A DNA stretch of 64,000 nt, from NCBI RefSeq assembly GCF_007558815.1, contig NZ_VLTJ01000042.1, positions 186,001 through 250,000 on the forward strand. The letters run 5' to 3'. Source of the stretch: Verticiella sediminum (GTDB taxonomy: Bacteria; Pseudomonadota; Gammaproteobacteria; Burkholderiales; Burkholderiaceae_B). Position 1 is the first letter of the stretch. Every line of letters begins with the position of its first letter. The notes under the pieces are model-generated. The model was not told the DNA's origin and did no database searches. It saw nothing but the letters and a program-made list of their open reading frames with translations. Positions 18,584 through 27,920 of the stretch are shown in pieces. The position numbers and the translations under genes were made by a program.

Positions 18584-18591
18584 GCCGTACG

Positions 18592-19539
18592 ATGGCCCCC
18601 GGTCGCAAGCTGCGAGCAGAGCAGTTCGCCGCCCATCTGCGCCAGGCGGGCGCTGCGCTCGCCCCGCTGTACGTCATCGCCGGCGACGAGCCGCTGCTCG
18701 TGATCGAAGCCGGCGATGCGCTGCGTGCGGCCGCGCGCACGGCCGGCTACATCGATCGGCGCAGCGTGGTCATGGACGCCCGCAGCGACTGGCAGGCGCT
18801 CGCGGCCGGCGCCGGTTCGGCTTCGCTCTTCGGCGACAAGCCGCTGCTCGAGATCCGCCTGCCCACCGGCAAGCCCGGCAAGTCGGGCAGCGACGTGCTG
18901 GTGCACATGGCGCGCCAGGCGCCCGAACTGCAGGGCCAGACACTCACCGTGGTGCAACTGCCGCGGCTGGATCGCACGCTGCGCGCCACCCCCTGGTTCA
19001 CGGCGCTGGCCGAGACCGCCGTGGTGGTGGAAGTACCCACCATCGAACGCCAGGAACTGCCCGCCTGGATCGGCGCGCGCCTGGCCGCCCAGGGCCAGGA
19101 GACCAGCCGCGAGGCGCTGCAGTGGGTAGCCGACCGCGTCGAAGGCAACCTGCTCGCGGCGCACCAGGAGATCCTCAAGCTCGGCCTCATGCACCCGTCC
19201 GGCCGGCTCGGCCTGGAACAAGTGCAGGACGCCGTGATGAACGTGGCGCGCTACAACGCGTTCAAGCTGCGCGACGCGATCCAGGCCGGCGACAGCGCGC
19301 GCGTGGTGCGCATGATCGATGGCCTGCGCGCCGAGGGCGAGGCCCTGCCGCTGGTATTATGGGCGGTGATGCAGACGTGGTCGCGCACGCCGCAGGCGGT
19401 GCCGCCCGCAGTCGTTCGCCACGCGCACGACATCGACCGCCTCATCAAGGGCCTGGCCGTGCCCAACCGGCTCGCCGACCCCTGGCAGGAGCTCACCGCC
19501 CTCGCCCTGCGCCTGACCCGACATTCCTTTCGTTCCTGA
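18592..19539 (+). CDS. holA: DNA polymerase III delta subunit
   Basis: A 315-residue clamp-loader subunit that opens the beta clamp. Visible are LAPLYVIAGDEPLL near residue 25, ASLFGDKPLLEIRLP near 77, the lid region EGNLLAAHQEILKL and the C-terminal domain (ARYNAFKLRDAIQAGD). It is slightly shorter than the E. coli protein but all regions are represented. Begins 8 bp after lptE and ends 3 bp before proA, suggesting one transcript. Confidence 0.94.
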   Translation: MAPGRKLRAEQFAAHLRQAGAALAPLYVIAGDEPLLVIEAGDALRAAARTAGYIDRRSVVMDARSDWQALAAGAGSASLFGDKPLLEIRLPTGKPGKSGSDVLVHMARQAPELQGQTLTVVQLPRLDRTLRATPWFTALAETAVVVEVPTIERQELPAWIGARLAAQGQETSREALQWVADRVEGNLLAAHQEILKLGLMHPSGRLGLEQVQDAVMNVARYNAFKLRDAIQAGDSARVVRMIDGLRAEGEALPLVLWAVMQTWSRTPQAVPPAVVRHAHDIDRLIKGLAVPNRLADPWQELTALALRLTRHSFRS

Positions 19540-19542
19540 GCC

Positions 19543-20802
19543 ATGACCGATCTCGCCACCACCCTGCAGACCCTGGGGCAGAACGCCCGCCGCGCCGCCC
19601 GCAAGATCGCCGCAGCGCCGGGCGCGGCCAAGGCGCGGGCGCTGCGCGCCATGGCCGATCTGCTGGTCGAATCCCGGCTGGCGATCCAGGCCGAGAACCT
19701 GCGCGACCTGGAAGCCGCCCGCCGGCGCGAACTCGCGCCGGCCATGGTCGAGCGCCTGAAGCTCTCCGACCGTGCCATCGAGCTCATGGCCGAAGGCCTG
19801 CGCCAGATCGCCGCCATGCCGGACCCGGTCGGCCAGCGCACGGCCACCGAGACGCGTCCGAACGGCATGCAGGTCGGGCGCATGCGCGTGCCGCTGGGCG
19901 TGATCGGCATCATCTATGAATCGCGTCCCAACGTCACCATCGACGCCGCCGCCCTGTGCCTGATGTCCGGCAACGCCGCCATCCTGCGTGGCGGCTCCGA
20001 GGCGCTGCACTCCAACCTCGCGCTCGCGCGGATCGTGCGCCAGGGCCTGGAGGCCGCCGGCCTGCCGGCCGACGCCATCCAGGTCGTGCCGACCACGGAT
20101 CGTGCCGCCGTCGGCCTGATGGGCAACATGACCGAGTACATCGACGTCATCGTGCCGCGCGGCGGCAAGGGCCTGGTCGCGGCGCTCGAGCGCGATGCGC
20201 GCGTGCCGCTCATCAAGCACCTGGACGGCAACTGCCACGTCTACGTCGACAACCGGGCCGATCTCGCCCAGGCGCAGACCATCGCGATCAACGCCAAGAC
20301 CTACCGCTACGGCATCTGCGGCGCCATGGAAACCCTGCTGGTGCATGCCGACGTCGCCGCCGAGTTCCTGCCGGCCGCGGGCCAGGCGTTCGAGGCGCGC
20401 GGCGTCGAGCTGCGCGGCTGCGAACGTACCCGCCGCTACCTGCCCGAGGCCAAGCCGGCCACGGACGAAGACTGGGCCGCCGAATACCTCGGCCCGATTC
20501 TCGCGGTCAAGGTGGTCGACGACCTCGACGAAGCGATCGACCATATCGAGCGCTGGGGTTCGCACCATACCGACGCCATCGTCACGCGAGACCTGAACCA
20601 TGCCGCGCGCTTTCAGCGCGAAGTCGACTCGGCCTCGGTACTGGTCAACCTGCCGACCTGCTTTGCCGACGGCTACGAATACGGCCTCGGCGCGGAGATC
20701 GGCATTTCCACCAACAAACTGCACGCCCGCGGGCCGGTCGGCCTGGAGGGACTCACGACGCTGAAGTGGGTGCTGCTGGGCGAAGGCCAGACACGCGGTT
20801 GA
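19543..20802 (+). CDS. proA: Gamma-glutamyl phosphate reductase
   Basis: A 419-residue aldehyde-dehydrogenase-fold enzyme; it reduces gamma-glutamyl phosphate to the semialdehyde in proline synthesis. Seen are [16 protein letters not shown] near residue 110, [12 protein letters not shown] near 145 and the catalytic cysteine in [13 protein letters not shown] near 255. A strong intrinsic terminator follows. Confidence 0.97.
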   Translation: MTDLATTLQTLGQNARRAARKIAAAPGAAKARALRAMADLLVESRLAIQAENLRDLEAARRRELAPAMVERLKLSDRAIELMAEGLRQIAAMPDPVGQRTATETRPNGMQVGRMRVPLGVIGIIYESRPNVTIDAAALCLMSGNAAILRGGSEALHSNLALARIVRQGLEAAGLPADAIQVVPTTDRAAVGLMGNMTEYIDVIVPRGGKGLVAALERDARVPLIKHLDGNCHVYVDNRADLAQAQTIAINAKTYRYGICGAMETLLVHADVAAEFLPAAGQAFEARGVELRGCERTRRYLPEAKPATDEDWAAEYLGPILAVKVVDDLDEAIDHIERWGSHHTDAIVTRDLNHAARFQREVDSASVLVNLPTCFADGYEYGLGAEIGISTNKLHARGPVGLEGLTTLKWVLLGEGQTRG

Positions 20803-20829
20803 GCGCTCCTGCGCACCGACCGCCTTCCC

Positions 20830-20855
20830 GACGCCGGCTGATGCCGGCGTCTTTT
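20830..20855 (+). terminator. Rho-independent terminator after proA
   Basis: A perfect 9-bp GC-rich stem (GACGCCGGC/GCCGGCGTC) with a TGAT loop at 20830-20851 is followed by TTTT. It ends the leuS-lptE-holA-proA transcript and separates it from hemJ. Confidence 0.85.
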
Positions 20856-20878
20856 CTGCTCGCGCCACAGGAAACCGC

Positions 20879-21307
20879 ATGCTCATGCTCTGGATCAAAG
20901 CCCTGCACATCGTGTTCGTCGCCTCCTGGTTCGCCGGCCTGTTCTATCTGCCGCGCATCTTCGTGAACCTGGCCCAGGCCGAGGACGCCGGGGCACGCAG
21001 CATGCTGCTGGGCATGGCGCGGCGCCTGTACCGCTTCATGACCATCCTGGCCTTTCCGGCCATCATCCTGGGTCTCTGGCTGTTCATGATCTATGGCATC
21101 GGCCGCTCCCCCGGCAGCGGCTGGATGCATGCCAAGCTGTTGCTGGTGGTGCTCACCATCGGCTATCACCACGGCTGTGGTGTGCTGCTGCGCAAGTTCG
21201 AGGCGGGACGCAACACGCGTTCGGCCACTTTCTACCGCTGGTTCAACGAGATTCCCGTGTTGTTCCTGCTCGCGATCACCGTACTCGTGGTCGTCAAACC
21301 TTTCTGA
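20879..21307 (+). CDS. hemJ: HemJ/CopD-family protoporphyrinogen IX oxidase
   Basis: A 142-residue membrane protein with four hydrophobic segments. The N-terminal KALHIVFVASWFAGLFYLPR contains the conserved His and Arg of HemJ (UPF0093), and KLLLVVLTIGYHH the conserved Lys. HemJ oxidises protoporphyrinogen IX to protoporphyrin IX in haem synthesis. CopD-type copper transport is the alternative family label, but length and motifs favour HemJ. Confidence 0.85.
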   Translation: MLMLWIKALHIVFVASWFAGLFYLPRIFVNLAQAEDAGARSMLLGMARRLYRFMTILAFPAIILGLWLFMIYGIGRSPGSGWMHAKLLLVVLTIGYHHGCGVLLRKFEAGRNTRSATFYRWFNEIPVLFLLAITVLVVVKPF

Positions 21308-21319
21308 TCGGCAGACATC

Positions 21320-22843
21320 GTGGCTGACACGCCCTCCCGCAAGACGCTCTCCATCAAACCCGGCGGCAGCCGCGACGCGGACCCCGACCGTCAGCGCACC
21401 GGCTCGCGCGCACACCGGATCGCTCGCGCCACCGTCCGCACGCGCGACGAAGGCGACGAGCAGCGCGCCGGCGAGCGCCGGCCCTACCCACCTCGCGAAG
21501 GCAATGACGAGCGCCGCCGAGGTCCGCGGCCCGAGGGCGAAGGCCGACCGTTCGAGCGCCGTCCCCATGCCCCGCGCGAAAACAGGGAGCGCTACGCCGA
21601 CAGCCGAGGCATCGACGAGCGCCCGCCCCGGGCGCCGCGCGGCGAGGCCGCCGAGCGTCCCTACGCCGGACGCGGTCCGAGGACGTCGTCCGCGGAAACC
21701 TATCCGGTATTCGCGCCCTGCCCTCAGGGTCTGGAGCAAGCGCTGGCGGACGAGCTGACCGCGCTGGGTTTCGAGAACGTCAGCGCCGGCCGCGCCGGTT
21801 GCCGCTTCACCGCCAACTGGACCGGCATGATGCGCGCCAACCTGCAGAGCCGGCTGGCCACGCGCATCCTCGTGCAGGTCGCCCAGGGCCCGGTGAGCAC
21901 CGAAGACGATATCCTCGCCCTGGCCCATGCGACGCCGTGGGAGCGCTGGTTCGGCGCGGAGCAGACCCTGCGCGTGGACACCTCGGCCGTGCGCAGCCCG
22001 ATGCACAGCCTGCAGTACTGCAACCTGCGCGCCAAGGACGGCATCTGCGACCGGCTGCGCGATCGCGAAGGGGCGCGGCCCAGCATCGACACCGTGCGTC
22101 CCGACGCCCGCGTCCATCTCTTCCTGGACGAAACCACGGCCACGCTGTACCTGGATACCTCGGGCGAGTCGCTGTTCAAGCGCGGCTGGCGCTATGACAA
22201 GGGCGAAGCCCCTTTGCGCGAGAACCTCGCAGCCGGCCTGCTCGCGCTCTCCGGCTGGCACGGCGACACCGCCCTGATCGACCCCTTCTGCGGCAGCGGC
22301 ACCATCCTCATCGAGGCCGCCTACATCGCCCTGCGGGTGCCGCCAGGCGTGAGCCGGCCCTTCGCCTTCGAGCGCCTGCGCGACCACGACGACTACCTGT
22401 GGCGCAGCCTCAAGGACGAGGCGCGTACAGCCATTCTGCCGCGCCTGGAGATCCCGCTGCTCGGCAGCGATCTGGACCCACGCGCGATCGACGCGGCGCA
22501 ACAGAACGCGGAGCGCGCCCGCTTGACGCCGGATGCGATCAGCTTCGAGATCCGCGATGCGCGCGACATACGCCCGCCCGAGGGCGCGCCCGGCTGGATC
22601 GTCACCAATCCCCCGTACGGCGAACGCCTGAGCGCGGACGAGACCGGGCTGTGGGCCGACTGGTCACAGACCTTGAAGGCACATTTCGACGGCTGGCACG
22701 TCGACGTCATCACCACCGATCGCGATCTGCCGCGGCATCTGCGGCTGAACGCGCAGCGCCGTACACCGCTGTACAACGGCGCGCTCGAATGCCGGCTGTT
22801 CGACTTCGAGATCGTGGGCGGCAGCTACCGCCAGAAGCTCTGA
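21320..22843 (+). CDS. THUMP-domain class I SAM-dependent RNA methyltransferase (RlmL N-domain type)
   Basis: 507 residues. About 125 disordered Arg/Pro-rich residues precede the THUMP domain (YPVFAPCPQGLEQALADEL). The methyltransferase follows, with DPFCGSGTILIEAA near 325 (SAM site) and the catalytic NPPYGERLS near 430. It matches the m2G2445 23S rRNA methyltransferase half of RlmL; the RlmK half is absent, as is common in betaproteobacteria. GTG start at 21320. The charged N-terminal tail is unusual and may bind rRNA. Confidence 0.85.
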   Translation: MADTPSRKTLSIKPGGSRDADPDRQRTGSRAHRIARATVRTRDEGDEQRAGERRPYPPREGNDERRRGPRPEGEGRPFERRPHAPRENRERYADSRGIDERPPRAPRGEAAERPYAGRGPRTSSAETYPVFAPCPQGLEQALADELTALGFENVSAGRAGCRFTANWTGMMRANLQSRLATRILVQVAQGPVSTEDDILALAHATPWERWFGAEQTLRVDTSAVRSPMHSLQYCNLRAKDGICDRLRDREGARPSIDTVRPDARVHLFLDETTATLYLDTSGESLFKRGWRYDKGEAPLRENLAAGLLALSGWHGDTALIDPFCGSGTILIEAAYIALRVPPGVSRPFAFERLRDHDDYLWRSLKDEARTAILPRLEIPLLGSDLDPRAIDAAQQNAERARLTPDAISFEIRDARDIRPPEGAPGWIVTNPPYGERLSADETGLWADWSQTLKAHFDGWHVDVITTDRDLPRHLRLNAQRRTPLYNGALECRLFDFEIVGGSYRQKL

Positions 22844-22888
22844 GCGCAGCCCCCACCGGCCGCCGCGCCCGTACCCGGGCGCAGGATT

Positions 22889-23059
22889 CTAGAATCGCAC
22901 CCCCGTGCGTTCGATGACCGGCCGCCACTTCGCATCCTCGCGCCGGATGAGCTGCACGTATTCGCCGGCATCGCCGCCCATGGGCAGCAGGCGCGCCACG
23001 TCGGGCGAGGGCCACGCTCGGCCGATCTCGGCATGCAGCCGGCCTACGACCTCGGTCGC
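22889..23059 (-). pseudogene. C-terminal fragment of a Bug receptor gene
   Basis: Only the last ~57 codons remain: TEVVGRLHAEIGRAW, PSPDVARLL and the typical Bug end REDAKWRPVIERTGVRF before the stop. The signal peptide and both lobes are gone. The 5' break is at about 23060, where homology to a plus-strand TPP-enzyme gene begins. Confidence 0.7.
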
Positions 23060-23787
23060 CAACCCGGCCGACTGGTGTTCGCGGTGGGCACCAGCCTGAC
23101 CCGGCGTGCCCTGGTCAACCCCATCCTGTCGTACCGCAAGCGCTTCGTGCACCTGAGCAACGACCCCAGGGACCTGCACAAGGGCTACGAAACCGACGTC
23201 GCCCTGCTGGGCGACGCCAAACTGGTGCTGGGCCAGTTGATCGAAGCGCTGCGCGACCGGCTGCGCGGGCGGGCGGCGCCCGACGGCACGGTCGTGCGCG
23301 AGGCAGCCCGCGCGACCAGATCATCCCGTTCTACCGCGCCACCGTGCCCAACAGCTACCTGGGCTGGGGCAAGTCCCACGGCCTGGGCCTGACCATCGGG
23401 GCCAAGCTCGCTAGACCCGACAAACTGTGCGTCAATTTCATGGGCGACGCGGCCTTCGGCATGACCGGGCTGGATTTCGAAACCGCCGTGCGCTGCGACG
23501 CCCCCATTCTCACCATCGTCTTCAACAATTCGATCATGGCGTGCGAAGGCGGCCACATGGAACTGTCGCACCGCCTGTACCGCTCGCGCGACATCGGCGG
23601 CGATTACGCCGGCCTGGCGCGCGACCTGGGCGGCTGGAGCGAGCGGGTCGAAGAACCCGGGGCGATCGCCGGCGCGCTGCGCCGCGCCTGCGAGCAGACC
23701 CGCAACGGTCGGGCCGCGCTGCTGGAAGTGATCACGGCCGAGGAAACGCGCTTCTCGCACCGCAAGCCGGCTCTGCCCAAGGACTAG
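23060..23787 (+). pseudogene. Truncated, internally deleted thiamine-pyrophosphate enzyme gene
   Basis: Fragments of an acetolactate-synthase-like TPP enzyme. The first (VFAVGTSLTR, RFVHLSNDPRDLHKGYETD) is the end of the central domain. After an apparent deletion of roughly 80-90 codons plus a frameshift near 23300-23312, a second frame continues with GSPRDQIIPFYRA and SYLGWGKSHGLG. The TPP site GDAAFGMTGLDFETA follows, to a normal end (HRKPALPKD). The N-terminal domain is absent. Non-functional. Confidence 0.82.
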
Positions 23788-24010
23788 GAGCCGTCGACGG
23801 GCTCCCGGTGGGACATCGGCTTGCCCCGGAGGAGGACACCGGCTTGCCTGTGGCGCAACGCGAAGCGGGCCAGAGTGCGCGGCTTTGCGCGCGCTACGCA
23901 TTGCACCCGGCCGGCGGGCCGCGCACCATGCGATCTTCACGAACCGAGTGGCGTGCCGGCTTGCCGGCCCTCCGTTGCGGCGCGTGCCCGATCCACTCAG
24001 GTCCGCCGCC

Positions 24011-25108
24011 ATGCCACTGCTACAGCCCATACCCATTGCCGCGCCAACCCTGGCCGCCCCCGCGGCGAGCCGGGCTGCGCCGCAGCGCGAGCGACGCCAC
24101 GGCGCCTCCTCCGTCTTCCCACCATGGCGCGCAAGCGCCGCGCGCGCACACATAGCCATAGCGCGGGCCCGCCGGCCGGGTCGACGTCCGCTCGCCCGGC
24201 CGGCGCAGCGCTTTGCCGGTCGTACTACCTGCGGTGCCCGCCTGCTGGGTCTCGCCCTGCTCGCGCTCGCCATCCCGTCTGGCGCACAGGCGAAAGAGGC
24301 CGAAATCCACCTGCTCTCCGACCTGCAGCACCTCGAGTTGCGCATCGGGACATCAAGCACCGGTTGTCCGAGCGGCCAATACTGGCACACCGGCAGCGGG
24401 CGCTGCAGCACCGCCGTCGCATTGCGCACCGACACCACGTCGCGCAGTTGCGCCTGCAGTTGTCCCACCGGGCAGACCGGCGCCTGCACATCGGCGCAGC
24501 AAGGCAGCTACACCGTGTACGGCTGGCTGCTGCCGCCGCACGGCACGGAGCGCATCAGCCACAACGGCACGACCACCTGGCGCAACTGCCAGGTCAGCCG
24601 CAGCACCTGCCAGGCCAGCGGCCCCAAGCCCGGCACCGACTTCCCCATCGATCGCTCCTTCACTTCGATGATATGCAGCAGCAGCGACACCGGATACAGC
24701 GCCGGAAGCGCGCTGATGGACAACACGTATCGAAACCAGTTGATCAGCTATTACCGGGGATTGGGCACGGCGGGTCGCTGTCCCGAACGGTCCGGCTACA
24801 CCTACTGGCTGGACGACTGGTGGAGTCGCGCCTCGGCGATCGGCCATCAGAAATTCAACGATGCGGGAGGCGCGGCTGCTGGAAACGTGTATCGGGATTT
24901 TTTGAACAAAGAGATGCCTGGAGTATGGGACACAAACATCAGACGGGCCATTGACGCCTCCGCCGCGACCAACAACGAACAGGGTGCCGGCGGCATTGCC
25001 GCCGGCAATAACGAATGCCAACGAACCGCAAATCAGCTTTGGCCAGGGCTCGGTGTCAAGGCCGAATATGTCTTGAAATCAGGAAATCGATGCAAGGTTA
25101 TTTCCTGA
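24011..25108 (+). CDS. Predicted secreted cysteine-rich protein, unknown function
   Basis: Not recognised as a defined family. The frame is open from 23885; a good signal peptide (LLGLALLALAIPSGAQA) sits just before KEAEIHLLSDLQHLE at about base 24293. No ATG/GTG/TTG lies close before it, so the start at 24011 is doubtful. The next ~100 residues are Cys-rich (CPSGQYW, SCACSCPTGQTGAC). The C-terminal part has a DUF4214-like YRNQLISYYRGLG, then SGYTYWLDDWW. Base composition falls below the neighbours after about 24650. It precedes the DUF4214 gene by 38 bp and is probably cotranscribed. Confidence 0.55.
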   Translation: MPLLQPIPIAAPTLAAPAASRAAPQRERRHGASSVFPPWRASAARAHIAIARARRPGRRPLARPAQRFAGRTTCGARLLGLALLALAIPSGAQAKEAEIHLLSDLQHLELRIGTSSTGCPSGQYWHTGSGRCSTAVALRTDTTSRSCACSCPTGQTGACTSAQQGSYTVYGWLLPPHGTERISHNGTTTWRNCQVSRSTCQASGPKPGTDFPIDRSFTSMICSSSDTGYSAGSALMDNTYRNQLISYYRGLGTAGRCPERSGYTYWLDDWWSRASAIGHQKFNDAGGAAAGNVYRDFLNKEMPGVWDTNIRRAIDASAATNNEQGAGGIAAGNNECQRTANQLWPGLGVKAEYVLKSGNRCKVIS

Positions 25109-25146
25109 GTCGGCCGATCTAATTGACTTTATGTAGAGGGATTCCA

Positions 25147-26361
25147 ATGAGCTACACAAGAAATCAGATCGTCGCAAAGCTGACCTATTTTTATGAAGTC
25201 TATCTGCCTCAAGGACCAGGTGAATGGTCACGTCTGGGCGACGCAATCGCCGCTGTTGACGCTGGTTTTTGGTTCATCGACCGAGGTATCGGCACACCAG
25301 AAGAGGTGTACGAGCGTGCCTTATTGAACAGCATCGGAGTATCAGGGCAGTACTACAAGGCTTTCCCGAGCAGCCCGGTCGATATATGGGCGATCAACAA
25401 CCCCGACGCCTACGTCGCATCGATCAAGGCCGACGAATTCGTGGACTTCCTGTATCCCACCGCCGCGCCGGGCGAACGCGCCGCGCTGATCAACGCAGTG
25501 CAAAGCGGCAACATCAGCCACGTGGAGATGGTGCAAGGCTGGATCGAAGTAGCCCCCCATAACCCCGCCCCCAACGCCGACGACGTGCTCGAAGCCGTCT
25601 ACGACGCGGGCAACGGCGCGCTTCCCGATGCCGATCTCGCCTTCGACGGCGTCACCGCCGCGCAGGTCGATTTTCTCGTCAGCATGTACGTCGGCGCCTT
25701 CGGCCGCGCGCCCGAGTTCGAGGGGTTGGCATACTGGGCCGGGGACGTGGCCCACTACCTGGAAGAGGGTATGAGCGAGGCCGATGCATTTCGCGCTGTC
25801 GCCAAGTCGATGTATCACAGCGGCAGCGTAAGCGGCGAGGCCGGCACCGTCCTGAACAACGAGCAGTTCCTGGAGCTGGCCTACGCCTCGGTGCTCGGAC
25901 GTCTGCCCGACGCCTCGGGCCGCGACCATTGGCTCCAGGAGCTGGACACCGGCGTCCAGAGCCGCGATGCCTTCCTCTTCACCTTTCTGGTCGCCGCGCT
26001 CGGAGCGGACGGCGACCAGTCCTATCTGCACGCGCGACTGGCCGTGGCCAGCCACGCGGCACAGGCCCACGTCAGCGGCCCGGATGCGCCCGGTGTCGAT
26101 CTGGTGGCGATCCTAGCGGGCGTCGCCGATGCCGGCGACGCCTACCGCGCCATCCTGCATCTGCGTGCAGCCTACGACGAAGGTGCGGCCGGCGACCTGG
26201 CGCGTTTCGGCGGCTCGCTCTGGCAGCAGGACCTGCTGTGGGAGGACACGCCCTGGACGCTGCCATCGGCCGCCGCGTCCGGCCATCCGGCGGCGCAGGC
26301 GGCCACAGCCGTCGAGGTCGCACTTGCCGGCGCGCTGCCCGCGTACGACGACGGCAGTTGA
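25147..26361 (+). CDS. DUF4214 domain-containing protein
   Basis: 404 residues. Two DUF4214-type units are visible: VGAFGRAPEFEGLAYWAGDV near residue 190 and SVLGRLPDASGRDHWLQEL near 250, each a G-R-x-P-(D/E)-x-x-G-x-x-(Y/H)-W pattern. DUF4214 proteins are often extracellular, S-layer or type-I-secretion-associated, but no signal peptide is seen here. The ATG at 25147 has AGAGGG 6 nt upstream. The first ~250 bp are less GC-rich than the rest. Function unknown. Confidence 0.75.
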   Translation: MSYTRNQIVAKLTYFYEVYLPQGPGEWSRLGDAIAAVDAGFWFIDRGIGTPEEVYERALLNSIGVSGQYYKAFPSSPVDIWAINNPDAYVASIKADEFVDFLYPTAAPGERAALINAVQSGNISHVEMVQGWIEVAPHNPAPNADDVLEAVYDAGNGALPDADLAFDGVTAAQVDFLVSMYVGAFGRAPEFEGLAYWAGDVAHYLEEGMSEADAFRAVAKSMYHSGSVSGEAGTVLNNEQFLELAYASVLGRLPDASGRDHWLQELDTGVQSRDAFLFTFLVAALGADGDQSYLHARLAVASHAAQAHVSGPDAPGVDLVAILAGVADAGDAYRAILHLRAAYDEGAAGDLARFGGSLWQQDLLWEDTPWTLPSAAASGHPAAQAATAVEVALAGALPAYDDGS

Positions 26362-26380
26362 GCGCGCCTGGGCGCCCGCC

Positions 26381-26752
26381 TCAGCCGGCGAACACGATCA
26401 GGATATTGACGGCGAGCGCCAGGGCCCAGACCAGCGAGCGCAAGGTGCCGCGTTCGGCCACGTAGAACCACACATAGGCCACACGCAGCACCACCCAGAG
26501 CAGCATGAGGCGCCCCACGTCCGAAGGGTCGGCGCCGGTGTGCAAGGCGAACAGAACGGCCGCGAAGAAGAAAGGCAGGCCTTCGAACAGGTTGTTCTGG
26601 GCGGCGTTGGCGCGTGCCCGCCACCCTTCCTGGCGCGCCAGCCAGGCGCGCGGATCGTTGTTGTCGAACCCTTGGCCTCCGGCCTTGGCCAGGCCCGCGG
26701 CTGCGAAGGGCAGCAGGGCCGCGACGATCAACATCCAGGTCACGAGGGTCAT
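26381..26752 (-). CDS. MAPEG-family membrane protein (copy 1)
   Basis: A 123-residue protein with about four transmembrane helices. The MAPEG signature FDNNDPRAWLARQEGWRARA is followed by NNLFEGLPFFFAAV. MAPEG proteins include glutathione-using membrane enzymes, but the small bacterial members are uncharacterised. ATG at 26752 with GGAG about 9 nt upstream. About 85 of 123 residues match the second copy at 29797-30168. Confidence 0.85.
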   Translation of the reverse strand: MTLVTWMLIVAALLPFAAAGLAKAGGQGFDNNDPRAWLARQEGWRARANAAQNNLFEGLPFFFAAVLFALHTGADPSDVGRLMLLWVVLRVAYVWFYVAERGTLRSLVWALALAVNILIVFAG

Positions 26753-27045
26753 GCGGGGAATCTCCGGAAAAAGAGGAAAAGGGGTTTTTCCCTTCAAGGC
26801 ACAGCGAGACCTGGATGCGAGCACTTTGGCGATAGCCGCCTGCGGCCTCGCCATCAGCGCCGCGCGGCCGGACCCGGCCACGGCAGCCCGACAGGCCGGG
26901 ACGACGCTGAGACTGCGCGGCGGCCAGGACGTTCCCGCCGCCACGCGGTTGCGGCATCGAGCCCGCCTGCTGCGCGCCGGCGCCTATCGCGCGATCCGGC
27001 CAGTCGCATCGGAAGGGAGGCTCGCCGGCGTCGCCAGCAACAACG
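26753..27045. other. Intergenic stretch without a recognised gene
   Basis: 293 bp between the first MAPEG start and the stop of the solute-binding-protein gene. It holds an A/G-rich tract around 26766-26790 with a GGAAAA/TTTTTCC inverted repeat, and otherwise GC-rich DNA with no family I recognise in any frame. Confidence 0.4.
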
Positions 27046-27876
27046 TCAGAACCCTTCCGGCAGCGATTGTGCCAGCCAGCGCTCCGACATCCGGTTCAGC
27101 TCACCCGTACGCTTGGCCTCGCCTATCGCAGCATCGACCTCTGCCAGCAGCCGGGCCTCGCCCTCGTTCACTGCGGCCCTGACCGGAGAATTCATCATGA
27201 GGAATTTCTGCTCGGCCTTGCGCGCCGGCTGTTTGGCGAGCACCGTCGCGGCCACGATATTGCCGATGGCGATGAACTCAGCCTGGCCGGACATGAAGGC
27301 CGAAATGGTGGACGTGTTGTCCTCGTAGCGCATGACCTTGGTGTCGGCGGCCATGTGCTTGGTCAGCAGCAGATCCTCGATGGTGCCGGCAGTCACGCTC
27401 ACCGACCGCCCGCCCAGGTCCGACGCCGAGGCCACCGCCGTCCCGACCGGGCCGTATACGCCGACGAAGTACGGCGCATACGGCTGCGAGAAGTCCACCA
27501 CTTTGTCTCGTTCTTCATTGAAGCCGATGTTCAGCAGCACGTCCACGCGGCCGGTCGTGAGGTACGGGATCTTGTTCGCCGTGATGACCTTGACGAGTTC
27601 GGTACGCACGCCCAGGCGTTCGCCCAGCATGCGGGCAAGGTCGATGTCGAACCCCTGCGGCTGCATGTCGGGGCCGACCGAGCCGAACGGCGGATAGTCC
27701 TGGACGACAGCCACCCGCACTGCCCCGGCGGCCCGCACCTGGTCCAGCACATCGGCCTGCGCGGAGCCGGCTGCCAGGACCATCGCGGCTGCCGCGAACC
27801 TGGCGAACGTCCGCAAGGCACGGCCGCGCGGCATTGCCGACGCTCCCGGCCGGAAAGAGGAGAAGATCTGCATCAT
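27046..27876 (-). CDS. Amino-acid-type ABC transporter periplasmic binding protein (SBP family 3)
   Basis: 276 residues. A signal peptide (RTFARFAAAAMVLAAGSAQA) precedes DVLDQVRAAGAVRVAV, then PPFGSVGPDMQPQGFDIDLA, the typical start of family-3 receptors for polar amino acids. The second lobe shows FNEERDKVVDFSQPYAPYF and GGRSVSVTAGTIEDLL. No ABC permease or ATPase is adjacent. GGAG about 9 nt before the ATG at 27876. Co-directional with the hydrolase and MAPEG genes. Confidence 0.9.
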   Translation of the reverse strand: MMQIFSSFRPGASAMPRGRALRTFARFAAAAMVLAAGSAQADVLDQVRAAGAVRVAVVQDYPPFGSVGPDMQPQGFDIDLARMLGERLGVRTELVKVITANKIPYLTTGRVDVLLNIGFNEERDKVVDFSQPYAPYFVGVYGPVGTAVASASDLGGRSVSVTAGTIEDLLLTKHMAADTKVMRYEDNTSTISAFMSGQAEFIAIGNIVAATVLAKQPARKAEQKFLMMNSPVRAAVNEGEARLLAEVDAAIGEAKRTGELNRMSERWLAQSLPEGF

Positions 27877-27920
27877 GATGAAAGACTCCGATCGTGGTGG
27901 GTGGCAAACGAAGTTGGCCT

